NCBI GenBank assembly: GCA_006384855.1
Contig: VCJN01000858.1
Span: 186,001-250,000, forward strand
Origin: Tetraselmis striata
Lineage: Eukaryota > Chlorophyta > Chlorodendrophyceae > Chlorodendrales > Chlorodendraceae
DNA: 64,000 nt
Direction of reading: 5' to 3'
Shown piece by piece: positions 13,301 through 22,537 of this stretch. How positions within the stretch are numbered: position 1 is the stretch's first letter; each line of letters opens with the position of its first letter. Position numbers and translations under genes: made by a program. The notes below the pieces were generated by a model. It worked only from the letters and a program-made list of their open reading frames with translations. It ran no database searches and had not been told where the DNA came from.

Positions 13301-14532
13301 AGATTCAGTGATGTCCATCAATGACCATCAGGTCGGTGACATGCCTAACCCCCCCCCCCCCCCCCCACCCTTCCCCCCACTTCCCCCCCCCCCCCCCCTG
13401 CGCTGGTACCCATATAAAGCCCATATCCTTGTTTTTTTCCAGAGACCCGTGTTGCAGTTCAGCCGTTATTGCCAGGACTAATGCTCCTAGCCATCAATAG
13501 TTAACCTCAGCTTGATCTTGCACAATGCAGGCTCTGTTGGCAACAGACATGGACCATCAGTTGGACACCCATGATCGGAAGGGGGCGGCCCACAGGTGAA
13601 GCTGGCACAAGGACTCTGCTGAGCCTTGTTGCAGCCTTCACTCGGCTGGCATCCTTGCCCCAAAATGTGCGCTAAGTTTTGTATACACACTCTGCATTTC
13701 CGCAGGTATTTGCAACGATTTGAGCAAAAGGACAGCGCTGATGTGATGTGGGGAGGACAGCCATTGATTGCAGGGGCAGCACCAAGGCGGCTCACCAGAC
13801 TGAGAAAGGCAAGGCCTTGCCTCCTCCTTGCACCTTAATCGGCATCTGCATTTGGGGCCGGCAACGCCCAGTCTCTAATGCAGGTCTCTGCATGCTTTCT
13901 AAGTGTTGGGATGCGGCAATTTCAGCTGTGAGAGCCCAAGGAACGAGTCGGTCTCATGGGAGTGATAAGTCTTATTATGCCTATACTTTGAGCGAGTCAA
14001 TGGGCAGTTCTGTTTTGCAGAGAGTATACCTAAATATTTGGTATTGCGATGTTTGCAGAAACGCAATATCGAGGAGGAGATGCATAAGAGAATGGCAGCT
14101 TTGGCCGAGGGTGGCAATATTGGCGGTCCGCTTGGAAGCGGGCCATCAGCGGGCGCCGCTGTTCTGCCAGTCGGAACAGAGGCAGAAACCGGCCCCAGTG
14201 GCCCTAGTGGCGGCCTATCAGCAAGCGTACCCGCCCCAGGTTCAGGTCTGCCAAATGCTGAGGGAGCCGGTCACCCACAAGCACCAGGAGCGGCAGAAGC
14301 CACTTCCATGGCCCCCACCCCGGCTCATGAACCGGCCAGGGGCGAGGACCTAGTCCAGAATGTGCCTGCATCCGGCTTAACTGCCCGCGCCCCTCTGGCG
14401 GCAAAGCTTGAAGAGGAAGACAGAGATGTTGCGAATGTTGGCGTTCTTCCTGGCTCGGAAGAGCGTCAGGCAGAAGGAGCCAATGGGAGTGACGATGATG
14501 AGATCATAATCATATCTGACTCTGACGAGTAG
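2491..14532 (+). CDS. ATRX: SNF2-family ATPase, ATRX/ARIP4 type (multi-exon)
   Basis: This is a nuclear DNA-translocating chromatin-remodelling ATPase. Spliced exons give the SNF2 motifs in order: Q-like region [16 protein letters not shown], Walker A HSMGLGKT (near 8,850), LANWKQEFHTW, DEAH box [12 protein letters not shown] (near 9,815), motif [37 protein letters not shown], motif [20 protein letters not shown] and motif [10 protein letters not shown], then [22 protein letters not shown]. That last block is the ATRX/RAD54L2 signature rather than ISWI, CHD or RAD54. Intron phases match at every core junction I checked. The N-terminal third is acidic and low-complexity; no ADD zinc finger is visible. 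The 5' end is uncertain: ATG 2,491 opens a coiled-coil-like exon, but its phase does not join directly to the exon at 3,865. The protein ends in an acidic tail with a SUMO-interaction motif. Confidence 0.85.
3043..3092 (+). repeat. (TG)n microsatellite
   Basis: An uninterrupted TG dinucleotide run of about 25 units lies downstream of the candidate first exon, probably in the first intron of the SNF2 gene. Confidence 0.95.
3865..8456 (+). other. SNF2 gene: N-terminal exon series
   Basis: Probable exons are at about 3,865-4,225, 4,248-4,352, 4,469-4,582, 4,681-4,737, 4,830-5,018, 5,110-5,266, 5,390-5,437, 5,556-5,683, 5,801-6,086, 6,432-6,541, 6,769-6,856, 6,918-7,070, 7,167-7,335, 7,464-7,571, 7,645-7,801 and 7,907-8,150. 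Donors are mostly GTGCG, GTATCC or GTACT, and acceptors are CAG or TAG. The protein is acidic early ([14 protein letters not shown]), then basic and lysine-rich with nuclear-localisation-like stretches (KKPRAAGKK). One compact segment ([18 protein letters not shown] to KLADRLLK, 63 residues, 4,830-5,018) looks folded but I do not recognise it. The intron after 6,541 contains an 18-nt poly(C) tract. Boundaries were read by eye and may be off by a few bases. Confidence 0.6.
8456..10177 (+). other. SNF2 gene: first RecA-like lobe, motifs Q to III
   Basis: Exons are 8,456-8,642, 8,790-8,962, about 9,362-9,410, 9,514-9,630, 9,729-9,844 and 10,105-10,177. Walker A is HSMGLGKT with an intact GKT; the B box is DEAH (most ATRX proteins have DEGH). 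Motif III reads LTGYPLQ where the usual form is LTGTPLQ. Phases carry cleanly across 8,642/8,790 (leftover G) and 9,844/10,105 (leftover AG), which supports the boundaries. The exon from 9,362 has an unclear donor. The 9,844-10,105 intron is otherwise unremarkable. Confidence 0.75.
10253..10350 (+). repeat. (CA)n microsatellite next to a poly(C) tract
   Basis: A CA run of about 45 units with one early interruption follows a poly(C) tract at about 10,207-10,225. Both lie in the intron between the LTGYPLQ exon and the 14-nt micro-exon. Confidence 0.95.
10715..10728 (+). other. 14-nt micro-exon of the SNF2 gene
   Basis: The preceding exon ends in phase 0 after LTGYPLQ at 10,177 and the next begins GTACTACGTG at 10,916. 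The family requires NNLxEYY between them. The only matching sequence is AACAATCTTAACGA at 10,715-10,728, flanked by AAAG before it and a GTGCGT donor after it. Its 14 nt give N-N-L-N plus GA, and the first G of the next exon completes E before YYVM. Family expectation, acceptor, donor and phase all agree. Confidence 0.85.
10916..13049 (+). other. SNF2 gene: second RecA-like lobe, motifs IV to VI
   Basis: Exons, each with consistent phase, are 10,916-11,004, 11,090-11,181, 11,442-11,528, 11,721-11,788, 11,887-12,094, 12,261-12,319, 12,429-12,620, 12,712-12,835 and 12,924-13,049. They encode [19 protein letters not shown], the brace helix [33 protein letters not shown], an acidic linker, [39 protein letters not shown] and [17 protein letters not shown]. 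Both motif VI arginines (R-x-x-R) are present, with F in place of the common Y between them, so ATPase function is plausible. The 208-nt exon at 11,887 adds a lysine- and acid-rich insertion. Confidence 0.8.
13155..14532 (+). other. SNF2 gene: C-terminal exons, GC-AG intron and acidic tail
   Basis: Exons are 13,155-13,331, 13,531-13,595, 13,706-13,808 and 14,059-14,532. The exon ending at 13,808 joins the last exon in phase 0 only if its intron starts with GCAAGG, a GC-AG intron. The tail ([18 protein letters not shown] onwards) is Gly/Pro/Ala-rich and disordered. It ends in a run of four isoleucines between acidic residues ([13 protein letters not shown]), a canonical SUMO-interaction motif with phosphorylatable serines. 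Two poly(C) tracts sit in the intron at about 13,350-13,398. Confidence 0.75.
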
Positions 14533-15230
14533 TATTATGTTTCCAGCCACGCAAATCCCACTTCATAGCAACGCACAATGTGAATAATAGTACACCGAGT
14601 AAGGACGATGAGCCAACTTAAACAGCAGTGCTGCCTTCTTGCTCGACACGGACGACATTCCGGCAAATGCGTCCTCTAGCTTCGTGCCCCACACCGCCAC
14701 AAGGGGGGCGCACGACGTACCATATACTGTTCGTTCCCAGTCACTTTGCAACCCCAGCCAGAGACAATTTGAAGTGAAAACATGAACTACTAATGTCAAT
14801 GCTTGGTAGCCCTAGGCCACCAACGGGGCATTATCGCCCACATCTATTCCTGTCTCACACTTGCACTCAAGCGGTACAGGCTCTTTGTGAGCATTGGGCG
14901 CCCAGCCTTGCTGCTAGCCCAGACGGCAGGAGCGATCTGCAGTCCCTGCCCTAACTATCATTTCGACCGAGTAGTTTCCAGTTGCCCGGCAGGCTACATT
15001 CTAACACTTCTTCTGGGTTTCAATAAATGCCCCGTGAACAATTCTCGCACTTACCCGTATTAGCACCATATGTGTGAAGGGGGGGGGGGTACGCTCCTAG
15101 CTAGAATGCCGGACGTGGACAGTTTGGTATCATGTTGACGATGCATTCTAGCTACTGACGCAATGAGAGACGGCACCATGGAATTCCTATATTGGCTCAT
15201 GTGATTTTATTCTACCGGTATGGTATGCGC
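14533..15230. other. 3' flank of the SNF2 gene
   Basis: No coding signal. The first few hundred bases should contain the 3' UTR. A G10 run is at about 15,080. No repeat shared with the rest of the window was noticed. Confidence 0.4.
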
Positions 15231-16260
15231 ATTCATGACTGCTGGGGGCGCAGCCTGCGGAGATTTGCCCCTTGCTGTTTGATGCCACCTTTCACGAATA
15301 GGTCTGACGCCTTGCTGAGGAGCAGCGCACGGAGGCCGCAGCGTATGTAGCGGACCTCGAGGCCCGCATCGTGCAAGTGGCGCAGCCCCTTCCCGTTGCT
15401 CCTTCCCGGGCGCCCCATGCCCGTCGTGGTAGAGCAGCCAGGCCCTCCCTCCGTCCCTCGTCGTTGCGATGGAGTAGGCTGTGTAGCTCGAAGGGGCCGA
15501 GCTCACTGAGGTAGAACACTGCCAGGTAGTTTGGAGCTGCGCCCCTCCCCCCCCCCCCCATCCCAAGTCCATCATGGGCTGGTATGCCTTCCAGAGGAAG
15601 CATGCGCTCCAGGTCATGGCTCGCAGCGCGAGTCGTGCGCTGGCGGCCAAGGCATGATCCCGTGCGGCAGCCCAAACCTACGGGGTCGTAAAAACAAGGC
15701 AATGAGGTCAGGGAGGGCGAGGATTGGCCTCGCCCTGATGAGCCTTTTGGTGAAGGGGGCACTTCGCCCCCTGTTTAAAGCAAATACTCTCTCCCCTCCC
15801 CTGCCATCCCTCCTACGGTGGCTGCCCTCCAGAAGCGACGTGCTGCCCGGGTTCAGTTCGAGGCCCGGCGGGAGGCCTGCCCCACTTACATGGACAGCTC
15901 TCATAATACCATGCACTCTGACCACGGCTCCCTCGCTGACGAGGGGGATGGGGCTGACCCTAGAGCGAACGCCGCCAGCCATGGCCACCTCGATGACCCT
16001 GAGCACTCCGACTGACATTTAACCCTGGCTGAGACAGTTACCCTCGGCCGCCTTAAGGCGGTAGCTGAAGTCAGGCTAGTCCATGACCTTGTCATAGGTG
16101 AGAGCGCCGCCACCAAAGGGGCAACCCTCTGGCGGCACTTTATCCAGAGGATAAACCTGGAGCTTGTGACCGACGATGAGGGCGGAGAACGTGGGCCAAT
16201 CGATATGGCTAGCTTACCAATGCGCCAGCAGGGGCCCGCGCAGCTGGGAACCACAGTGCG
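15231..16260 (+). pseudogene. Decayed coding region, probably transposon protein
   Basis: Several plus-strand segments have protein-like composition but are broken by stops and frameshifts. One near 15,310 reads AEEQRTEAAAYVADLEARI, followed by a basic run. One at 15,818-16,015 starts MAALQKRRAARVQFEARREA and becomes acidic. One directly after its stop reads TLGRLKAVAEVRLVHDLVIG and continues to about 16,250. The heptad-like first part and basic linkers suggest a retrotransposon Gag-like protein, but I recognise no diagnostic motif. A poly(C) run interrupts it at about 15,545. Confidence 0.35.
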
Positions 16261-16888
16261 GGCGGTAGGTACCCCCTGACAATGTATTGGCACTCAAGTG
16301 GGCCGGGAGGGCGGGGGATACGCCATGGGAGTCTGGTGGGACACCTGATCGCCTTATTCAGCCCCCTGGGCGACCACTGCCCCCCCCCCCCCACACACTC
16401 TGCATAGGCGACCCCCCTCCCCCCAAAACCCTAAAGTAGGACTAGAGGGTCCCCTGGCGGCGGGGGGGGGGGGGGGGGGGTGGGGCTGGTCCGCCAGCCC
16501 TCCTATTTGCCACTGGCGCCCCCCAGTGCCGCCCGGCAGGAAAGCATTAGCTGGGAAAGGCCAGCGCTGGTGGGCGCGGAGCCGGAGAGCACTGGAGTGA
16601 CTGGCAATCGCTACGTGGGGACAACGGCAGAGGTGCGTTCACCGCGATGTGGAAGATCTTGCCTCCACCGCGTAGAGGCGTGCGCCATCGCAACAGATAA
16701 AGCGGGCCCTGCAGCCCCCTAGCCACTCGCTTCGAGGAGCTATGCTCACCCATTCAGCAAAAGCCGCCCTCCGCCGGGGGGAGGGTGCCCGCCTGGGATA
16801 AGGCTACCAAGATAGGGCCCATAACCACATGGCTTGATGCTGCACTGCAGTTGGGGTGCTCTCTAGCGACATGAGCCTCGTGTAATGG

Positions 16889-16934
<46 letters not shown>

Positions 16935-17160
16935 GCTCATTACGAACTGTTTGCTACCGCACATGTTTTTGCGCCGAGCGTGCTAGGATGCTTTGGTTCC
17001 CAACTGTGTTTGCGGTGAAATCCGTTATTGGACTATCAGCGAGTGGCACATTTTTGCCTCTCGTTTTTTCGCCCCCATGCGTGGCAAAACAGTTATGCAC
17101 ATTGTGGGCCTTACTTATCCTACCATGTTAATTACCAGAATCAATAGTAATTCTTGAGTC
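16261..17160. other. Low-complexity spacer
   Basis: It contains a poly(C) run at about 16,381, a G20 run at about 16,461 and a CT microsatellite. No coding signal or recognised element otherwise. Confidence 0.5.
16889..16933 (+). repeat. (CT)n microsatellite
   Basis: An uninterrupted CT dinucleotide run of about 22 units. Confidence 0.95.
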
Positions 17161-17164
17161 TAGT

Positions 17165-18325
17165 AGATACCCACCCACCCACCGCCTCCTGGGCGGGCCC
17201 GACGACCGTCCTCGGGCCTCGGAATCGCGGGCCCTTCCTCCGCCTCGACCCCCGGCTGGGGATGGGGGCGGGGATCGTGCACGGGTGGCGCCTTGGTAGC
17301 CTTGGCCCCGCCCGTGCTGCCAATGCCGCGGAGGAGCAGTGTGAGCTGGACACCGGCGTCTTACGGCGTTGCTGGTCCGGTCAAGTCCCCGTTCGCTGTT
17401 TTTTGAGCACCCTCTCCCTTCCTGTCATGTCGGCGCCTCCACATCACATTCGGCCTAGTGCCGCTATTGGAGTGGCCCGGGATGTTGTGATGGGAAGGAA
17501 GTTCTACGTTTGGCGGAAGGGGACGCGACCGAGCTGGCAGCAGATCTGGCGCTGGGCGGAACAACGCGCGCTGGACACCGGCATCTTACGTCGTTGCTGG
17601 CCCGTTCGGCTCTCCATTCCCTACTCGTTGAGCACTCTCTCCCTTCCTGTCATGTCGGCGCCTCCACATCACATTCGGCCTAGTGCCGCTATTGGAGTGG
17701 CCCGGGATGTTGTGATGGGAAGGAAGTTCTACGTTTGGCGGAAGGGGACGCGACCGAGCTGGCAGCGGATCTGGCGCTGGGCGGAGCAACGCGCGCTGGA
17801 CACCGGCATCTTACGTCGTTGCTGGCCCGTTCGGCTCTCCATTCCCTACTCGTTGAGCACTCTCTCCCTTCCTGTCATGTTGGCGCCTCCACATCACATG
17901 CGGCTCAGCGCCGCTATTGGAATGGTCTGGGATGTTGTGCTGGGGAAGGCGTTCTACGTTTGGCGGAAAAGGACGCGGCCGAGCTGGCGGCGGATTTGGC
18001 GTTGGGTGGCCAGCGTTTGTTGCACGCCCGTGGCGCCCCGTTCTGGGTTGGACCCCCCCACTTCCGCTCCTTGCTGCGAGACCTCTACTTCGAAGCTCCT
18101 TTCCTGACGGCGCCTTCACATGACAATCGGCCTAGTGCCGCTATTGGAGTGGCCCGGGATTGTGTGCTGGGGAGAGCGTCCCTACTGCGTGGCACGGCGG
18201 CTGGCTGGTGGCGATGCCTGGTCGGTGGCTGTCATGGCGGTTCCCGCCTCTGGCGGCCCGTAGCTGGATTTTCTTCTGGATTTCTGTATGGATTTCTTGA
18301 ATTTTGCAGCTGGCTCATGTAAACA
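17165..18325 (+). mobile_element. 225-bp tandem-repeat element, copy 1
   Basis: The element opens with an ACCC/CCCA run, then a GC-rich leader, then a tandem array with unit starts at about 17,344, 17,569 and 17,794 (period 225 bp, 75 codons), and a diverged last unit. It ends with GGATTTCTTGAATTTTGC and a CTCATGTAA tail. Copy 2 at 40,067-41,251 has the same architecture and closely matching sequence. Because the unit length is a multiple of three, a 317-codon frame stays open (17,154-18,107), but the protein is Trp/Arg-rich and unlike any family I know, so the frame may be incidental. No clear target-site duplication was found for this copy. Confidence 0.7.
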
Positions 18326-18372
18326 TAATATTCTAGGGAAGGGCGGGACAGTGAAGGGCATATATTTGGGCA

Positions 18373-20394
18373 TATAAAATTGAAATTGAAATTTGTTATA
18401 ACGTCTAGTCTGCTGCATGCACTCGCTCAGACTGAGCTGCTCTTAGGGCCTGCTATCTTTAACCACAGTGGGGAACACGAAGTGTTATCACAGCTCAAGC
18501 TATACCGGCCATCCTCCAATGCTTCCTAGCCCCTCCTCCTTCCAGTGGGCTATAGCTAAGACAGCAGCGCCCCCTCACTGTCCCTACCTAAGTCAGACCC
18601 ATCACATCAAAGCTCAGCAGGCACGCTAAGGCAGCCAGAGGCGTCCCGTTTGCTACTACTGAGGTGTGATGGGGGAGGGGAGTCAACCGGAATAGCTATA
18701 TGGTGCTCAGTATTTATGTACCGCTGAGCCGGCTAGCTTGGGGGGGGTGGGGGCTGCAATGCCCTCCATTTCTCAAATATATATAATTTTCTTTTTGGCA
18801 CTATATACTGCGTTTAATGGCATGATGACCTCGTCTCGTGCCTGTACCGGTACCAAGCCCGCGGGTCGGGCAATACACTGTTTGTCTAAATACATGCGGG
18901 GAATAGTGCGGTGAATTCGAAAAATGCATTCCGAGCATACCGGCTAGAAACGTCCGTAGTTTTTGGGTGGCGGCGCTAATAGTCTCGGGCGTGCTTCCAG
19001 CTTGGGGTTGGGTGCCTTGCCTGCGGAGCATCCGCATACGATCCACCTGCAGCTGCAAGGGGGCCGTCCGGCGCGGGGGGCGGCGGGGGCGATGAGCCTC
19101 TGCCGCGAGCTGGGCCAAGCGGGACGCCTGGGCTGGTTGCTGGATGTGGGGGTATGCTCGAGGGGTTGGTGGCCTCCGAGGTCTCTCTTGTCGCGGTGGG
19201 GGCTTGGGCTGCGGCCGGTGGAGCCGGCTTGGGGTGCGGGGCTGGATCGACGCTTGTCGCCGGCTGCTCGACTGCCGGTGGCGAGTTGTTGCTGTCCATC
19301 TCCGTGGCTGGAGGGGCTGCCGCGGCCTGGGGGTGGGCCACTTGTAGCTGGGTAGTTGATGGTGGCTCGAGCTCTTGGGGGAGCCGGCCGTGGTGCATCG
19401 CCGACTGGTCGGCTGTAGGCGGCGCCGGGTGGTGAGCAGTTGCGATCTTCTCCTGCCCATATAGGTGCGTGATACTGGATGCGACGAGTTTCGCGTCGGA
19501 TCCCGTGTTAGTGGCAAGTCCGGCTCTGCTCACCCCTGCTAAAGCGGCGGCAGCCGGTATAGGGGCGCGTCGGGTCACCGCCTGGACGTTGTGGGTTGAT
19601 GTGTATACCCTGAGCTTGGGGCCGAGGGCACGGATCGGGTTCTGGAACTCACGGTTGCGGCGCAGGTCGACCCCCGTCGCACGGTTGCGGGTCTCCAGAT
19701 TGCCGAATAGCAAGCTGGGCGACTTGCGTGGCACAGTCGGTATCAAGGGGAAGATCGATTGGGGGCTGGCGGGACTGGCGGCTCGAGACGCGGAGGCGGC
19801 GGCGGACAGCAGGTGGGAGGCGGGTGTATGTGATTTTTTTCGCGGCAATGGTTGATGGGGTCTTGGGGGATTCGGCTCTGCCGCTGCGCGGCGCATCGAT
19901 AGTGGCGCCGACCTCGGCCTCCTGGTGTTCCTCGGGTCTGTTGATGTTCATGTTGGATGTTGTGGTAGTCTCCTCCGGAGCCTGTTCTTCACGCCGCGGA
20001 GGGCGCTGGCCGTCAGTTAGCCTGGGGCGGGCAGCCGGTGGAAGTCGGGTGCCTGCGATTTGTTCCGCAGTGATGGCGGTTCGGATCTTGGGAAGTTGGG
20101 TCTTGCCGCCGTGCGGCGAATCGAGAGCGGCGCCGACCGCGGCATTCTTTTGCTCCTCGGGTCTGTTGATCTCCATGGTGGCTGTAGTGATGATCTCCTG
20201 TGAAGCATGCTCTTCACGCCTCTGTGGGCGCTGGCCGTCAGTTGGCCTGGTGGTGGGTCGTCCGGTCGTCGGGCGGTCCCCCCGTTTCACAGGAGTACAC
20301 TATCATCACCAATAGAGCCGCGCCGGCTCGCCCGGATTTAGTACATAAGCAGTACTTCGCCCGGTGTTAAGGGCCGGCTGGAAAGTGAGAAGTT
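18373..20394 (-). mobile_element. LINE-like element A (AATTTC-tailed, non-autonomous)
   Basis: A minus-strand element runs from AACTTCTCACTTTCCAGCC (5', at 20,394) to a short tandem AATTTC-type tail (3', at about 18,373). The flanks carry a likely target-site duplication, ATATTTGGGCA at 18,362-18,372 and ATATTTGGGGCA at 20,395-20,406. Copy B (60,206-61,974) is collinear with it, and copy C begins at 63,832. No reverse transcriptase is present; the 2-kb body has only a proline/alanine-rich coding region and a conserved GC-rich 3' part. 5'-truncated relatives at 35.68 and 58.42 kb support target-primed reverse transcription. It presumably uses enzymes of an autonomous LINE elsewhere. Confidence 0.65.
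18976..20290 (-). pseudogene. Pro/Ala/Thr-rich protein of LINE-like element A
   Basis: Two overlapping minus-strand frames (19,649-20,290 and 18,976-19,896) together encode a low-complexity protein. It has repeated blocks of the form RPTDGQRPxRREEQAPEETTTT and INRPEEHQEAEVGATIDAPR, followed by a proline-rich half (PAPHPKPAPPAAAQAPTATRE). Element B has the matching frames at 61,496-61,870 and 60,745-61,203, also split, so conservation is at the DNA level with at least one frameshift. It could be an ORF1-type nucleic-acid-binding protein, but no zinc knuckle or RRM is visible. Confidence 0.4.
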
Positions 20395-20406
20395 ATATTT
20401 GGGGCA

Positions 20407-21406
20407 CTTTGGGTAACGGCACTGCAGCCCCTTTTTGGGAAGTACTGAAGGCTGCGGTGCAGTAGCTTAACTGCATGCTGCAGTTTCTGCAGTCTGCAGT
20501 GCAGTAGATACTGCAGTCCAACCCTGGTAGTTACAATAGAGTATCCCCCAGAAATAACACCTCGGTGCGGACCTTATCAGCGTTAACGACCTTCGCGCGC
20601 ACAAGTATTTGGTACGGGTACATGTACCCTCTACCAGTACGCGAAACCGCTACCGACGAAGGCAGCGAGCAAGATCAAGTAAGGATTAGTACTGTAAGAT
20701 CCGAAGATTGTAGGCGAGCTGGTGGTGGCTGTCCTTAGTAGCAATGGTAGGAACCCCATATAAACGTGTTTAGAACATGCCGGCTTAGACTCGTACATGT
20801 AGTAGGCGTCTCCACATACGCCATGCCTCTGCGCACACGAAGATATTGAGATCATATGCCGCTTCTCATACGGGCCAGTAATACTGCATGCAGTATGCCA
20901 TCATAAAAGTGGAGTTGTCGGAGGGAGGTTGTCGAAGTGATGGCTGAGTGGCACTGTCACTGATGGGGGAGAGTCGGCGAGAGTCGGCGTTCACGCGTCG
21001 AATCACGTCGAGTGCCCGCAAGCAAGATGCAAACTGGGAAGGCAAAGGGCTGCTGTATGTGAGCCGTGGGCGATGGTCGAAAGGTACTCGCTATCGCCGT
21101 GGCGATGGCTGAGTGGCACTGTCACGAGAGAGAATGTGTGAGTCGGAACATTTCTGGGAAGAGCAGTTGACTGAATTTACATGAGCCGAGGCTGGCAGGT
21201 TATACCGACCGGCTAGGTGTCGACTAGGGCAGACACCGCTCCATCACATGAGGCAATCTGTCAAAGAGGTTTAACTGCCGTACTCGGGCAGCATCTGGGT
21301 GCCGTACATCTTAGGCACATGTACGGCAGTAGCACTTCACTGGAAAATGCGGATTTCACAGAGAGAAAATGCGGATAGGGGGTAGCAGGGTACCCTGGGT
21401 CCAACA
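20407..21406 (-). other. Region holding the presumed copia 3' LTR
   Basis: No genes. The copia body ends in a polypurine stretch (minus strand, 21,407-21,420) next to TGTTGGACCC, the expected start of a 3' LTR extending to lower coordinates. The outer LTR end could not be placed because no matching 5' LTR survives. Inside are dense CTGCAG/TGCAGT motifs at 20,440-20,515 and a direct repeat GATGGCTGAGTGGCACTGTC at about 20,939 and 21,103. Confidence 0.4.
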
Positions 21407-21465
21407 CTCCTCCTCATCATGTGGAATCCCGCGGGCGCAGGACTGATGGCGGCGGAGGCGCAACG

Positions 21466-22041
21466 TTAGGCTCCTCGGATGACCCCCATCAGGAAAGCGC
21501 GGAGATGAAGAAAGGTAGTCAGTGGCAGCGCCTTAATCAAGAAATCGGTCAGCTGGTCTGCGGTAGGCGTGCAGTGCATGTCGATGATGCCGTCTTGGCA
21601 GAGTTGAGCCGCATGCTGAAACTTGAGGTCAATGTGGCGTTGCGCGCATGTAATCGTACCATGCGTCACCTGAACGATGCACGGCTGGTTGTCCTCGCAT
21701 ACCCGCACTGGGTCAGTGGTGGGATGGCTGAGCTGGCGCATAAGAACGCGAATAACTGCCAGGCATTTGCAGGCCATGCAAAGCGCCACTAATTCCGCCT
21801 TGGCAGTAGACAGGGCCACGCGCTTCTGAACTTGCGCGCGGTAGGCGACTGGGGTGTCGTGCACTACCAGGGCAAGATAATCGGTAGTGGAGCGGCGTTT
21901 GATTGGGCATGAAGGTCGCCCAGTCAGCGTCCACAAAGAAGATGAAGTCAGGTGCCTCGTTATCCAATTGCTTCTGGAAAATGAGGCCATGGCTGGGGGC
22001 GCCCTTGAGGTAGTGCAGCACCGATATGGCGATCTGCCAGT
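21466..22041 (-). pseudogene. Copia RNase H domain (3' part)
   Basis: The minus-strand frames encode the end of a copia Pol: HYLKGAPSHGLIFQKQL and FFVDADW (first catalytic Asp region), then ALSTAKAELVALCMACK (catalytic Glu), VCEDNQPCIVQV (catalytic Asp), AQRHIDLKFQHAAQLCQDG and the typical end ADQLTDFLIKALP with a C-terminal LRAFLMGVI. It is split over two frames near 21,890, so at least one frameshift is present. It joins in frame to the RT region beyond the Ty3 insertion. Confidence 0.85.
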
Positions 22042-22046
22042 GACGC

Positions 22047-22457
22047 TGTTAGGCTCTAGCTTAAGCCTGTTCTTTAGGCCCTTTAGGATGCAGCGGAAGG
22101 ATTTAGAAAGTATGGCCAATCTCTTCTGGTTACAGGGGTTCCTGGGTTATAGTTCTGTCTCTGAATTCTACCTAGTAGACTTATCCGAGGCGGTATTTAT
22201 ACCCGACGAGGTCATAGTCATACCTGTGCTATGTTAGCCGGGTGTCATGGGATACCCGTGCTGTGTTAGCCACGTAAGGCTTGAGTCAGAGAACTCTAGA
22301 GAATTCCAGAACAGTCTCCGGCCTTATACTACTAATATTTACGCCCGCAATACTAATATGTACAGCGACTCCGCGGATGCGTAGTCGTACTACCTTTGCG
22401 GGGTTATACCTGCTAGTATAGCAGAACATTATGGCTACAGGGAAATGGAGTATAACA
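22047..22457 (-). repeat. 3' LTR of the Ty3 chromovirus
   Basis: 411 bp, beginning TGTTAGGCTC and ending GAGTATAACA as read on the plus strand. It is nearly identical to 28,324-28,734. It follows the polypurine tract in element orientation. Confidence 0.95.
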
Positions 22458-22470
22458 CTCTCTCCCCCTT
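22458..22470 (-). other. Polypurine tract of the Ty3 chromovirus
   Basis: AAGGGGGAGAGAG on the minus strand lies directly against the 3' LTR. It is the expected primer for plus-strand DNA synthesis. Confidence 0.9.
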
Positions 22471-22537
22471 AAGCACAAGCGTCCTCGCTGTGCAGGTGTC
22501 ACAGAACTACAGGAAACTACAGTCTTGATTTTGAAGT

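Noticed and set aside
17154-18107. The 317-codon ORF as a host gene
   Set aside because: It exists because a 225-bp repeat is a multiple of three and lies wholly inside a mobile element. No promoter or domain supports a host gene.
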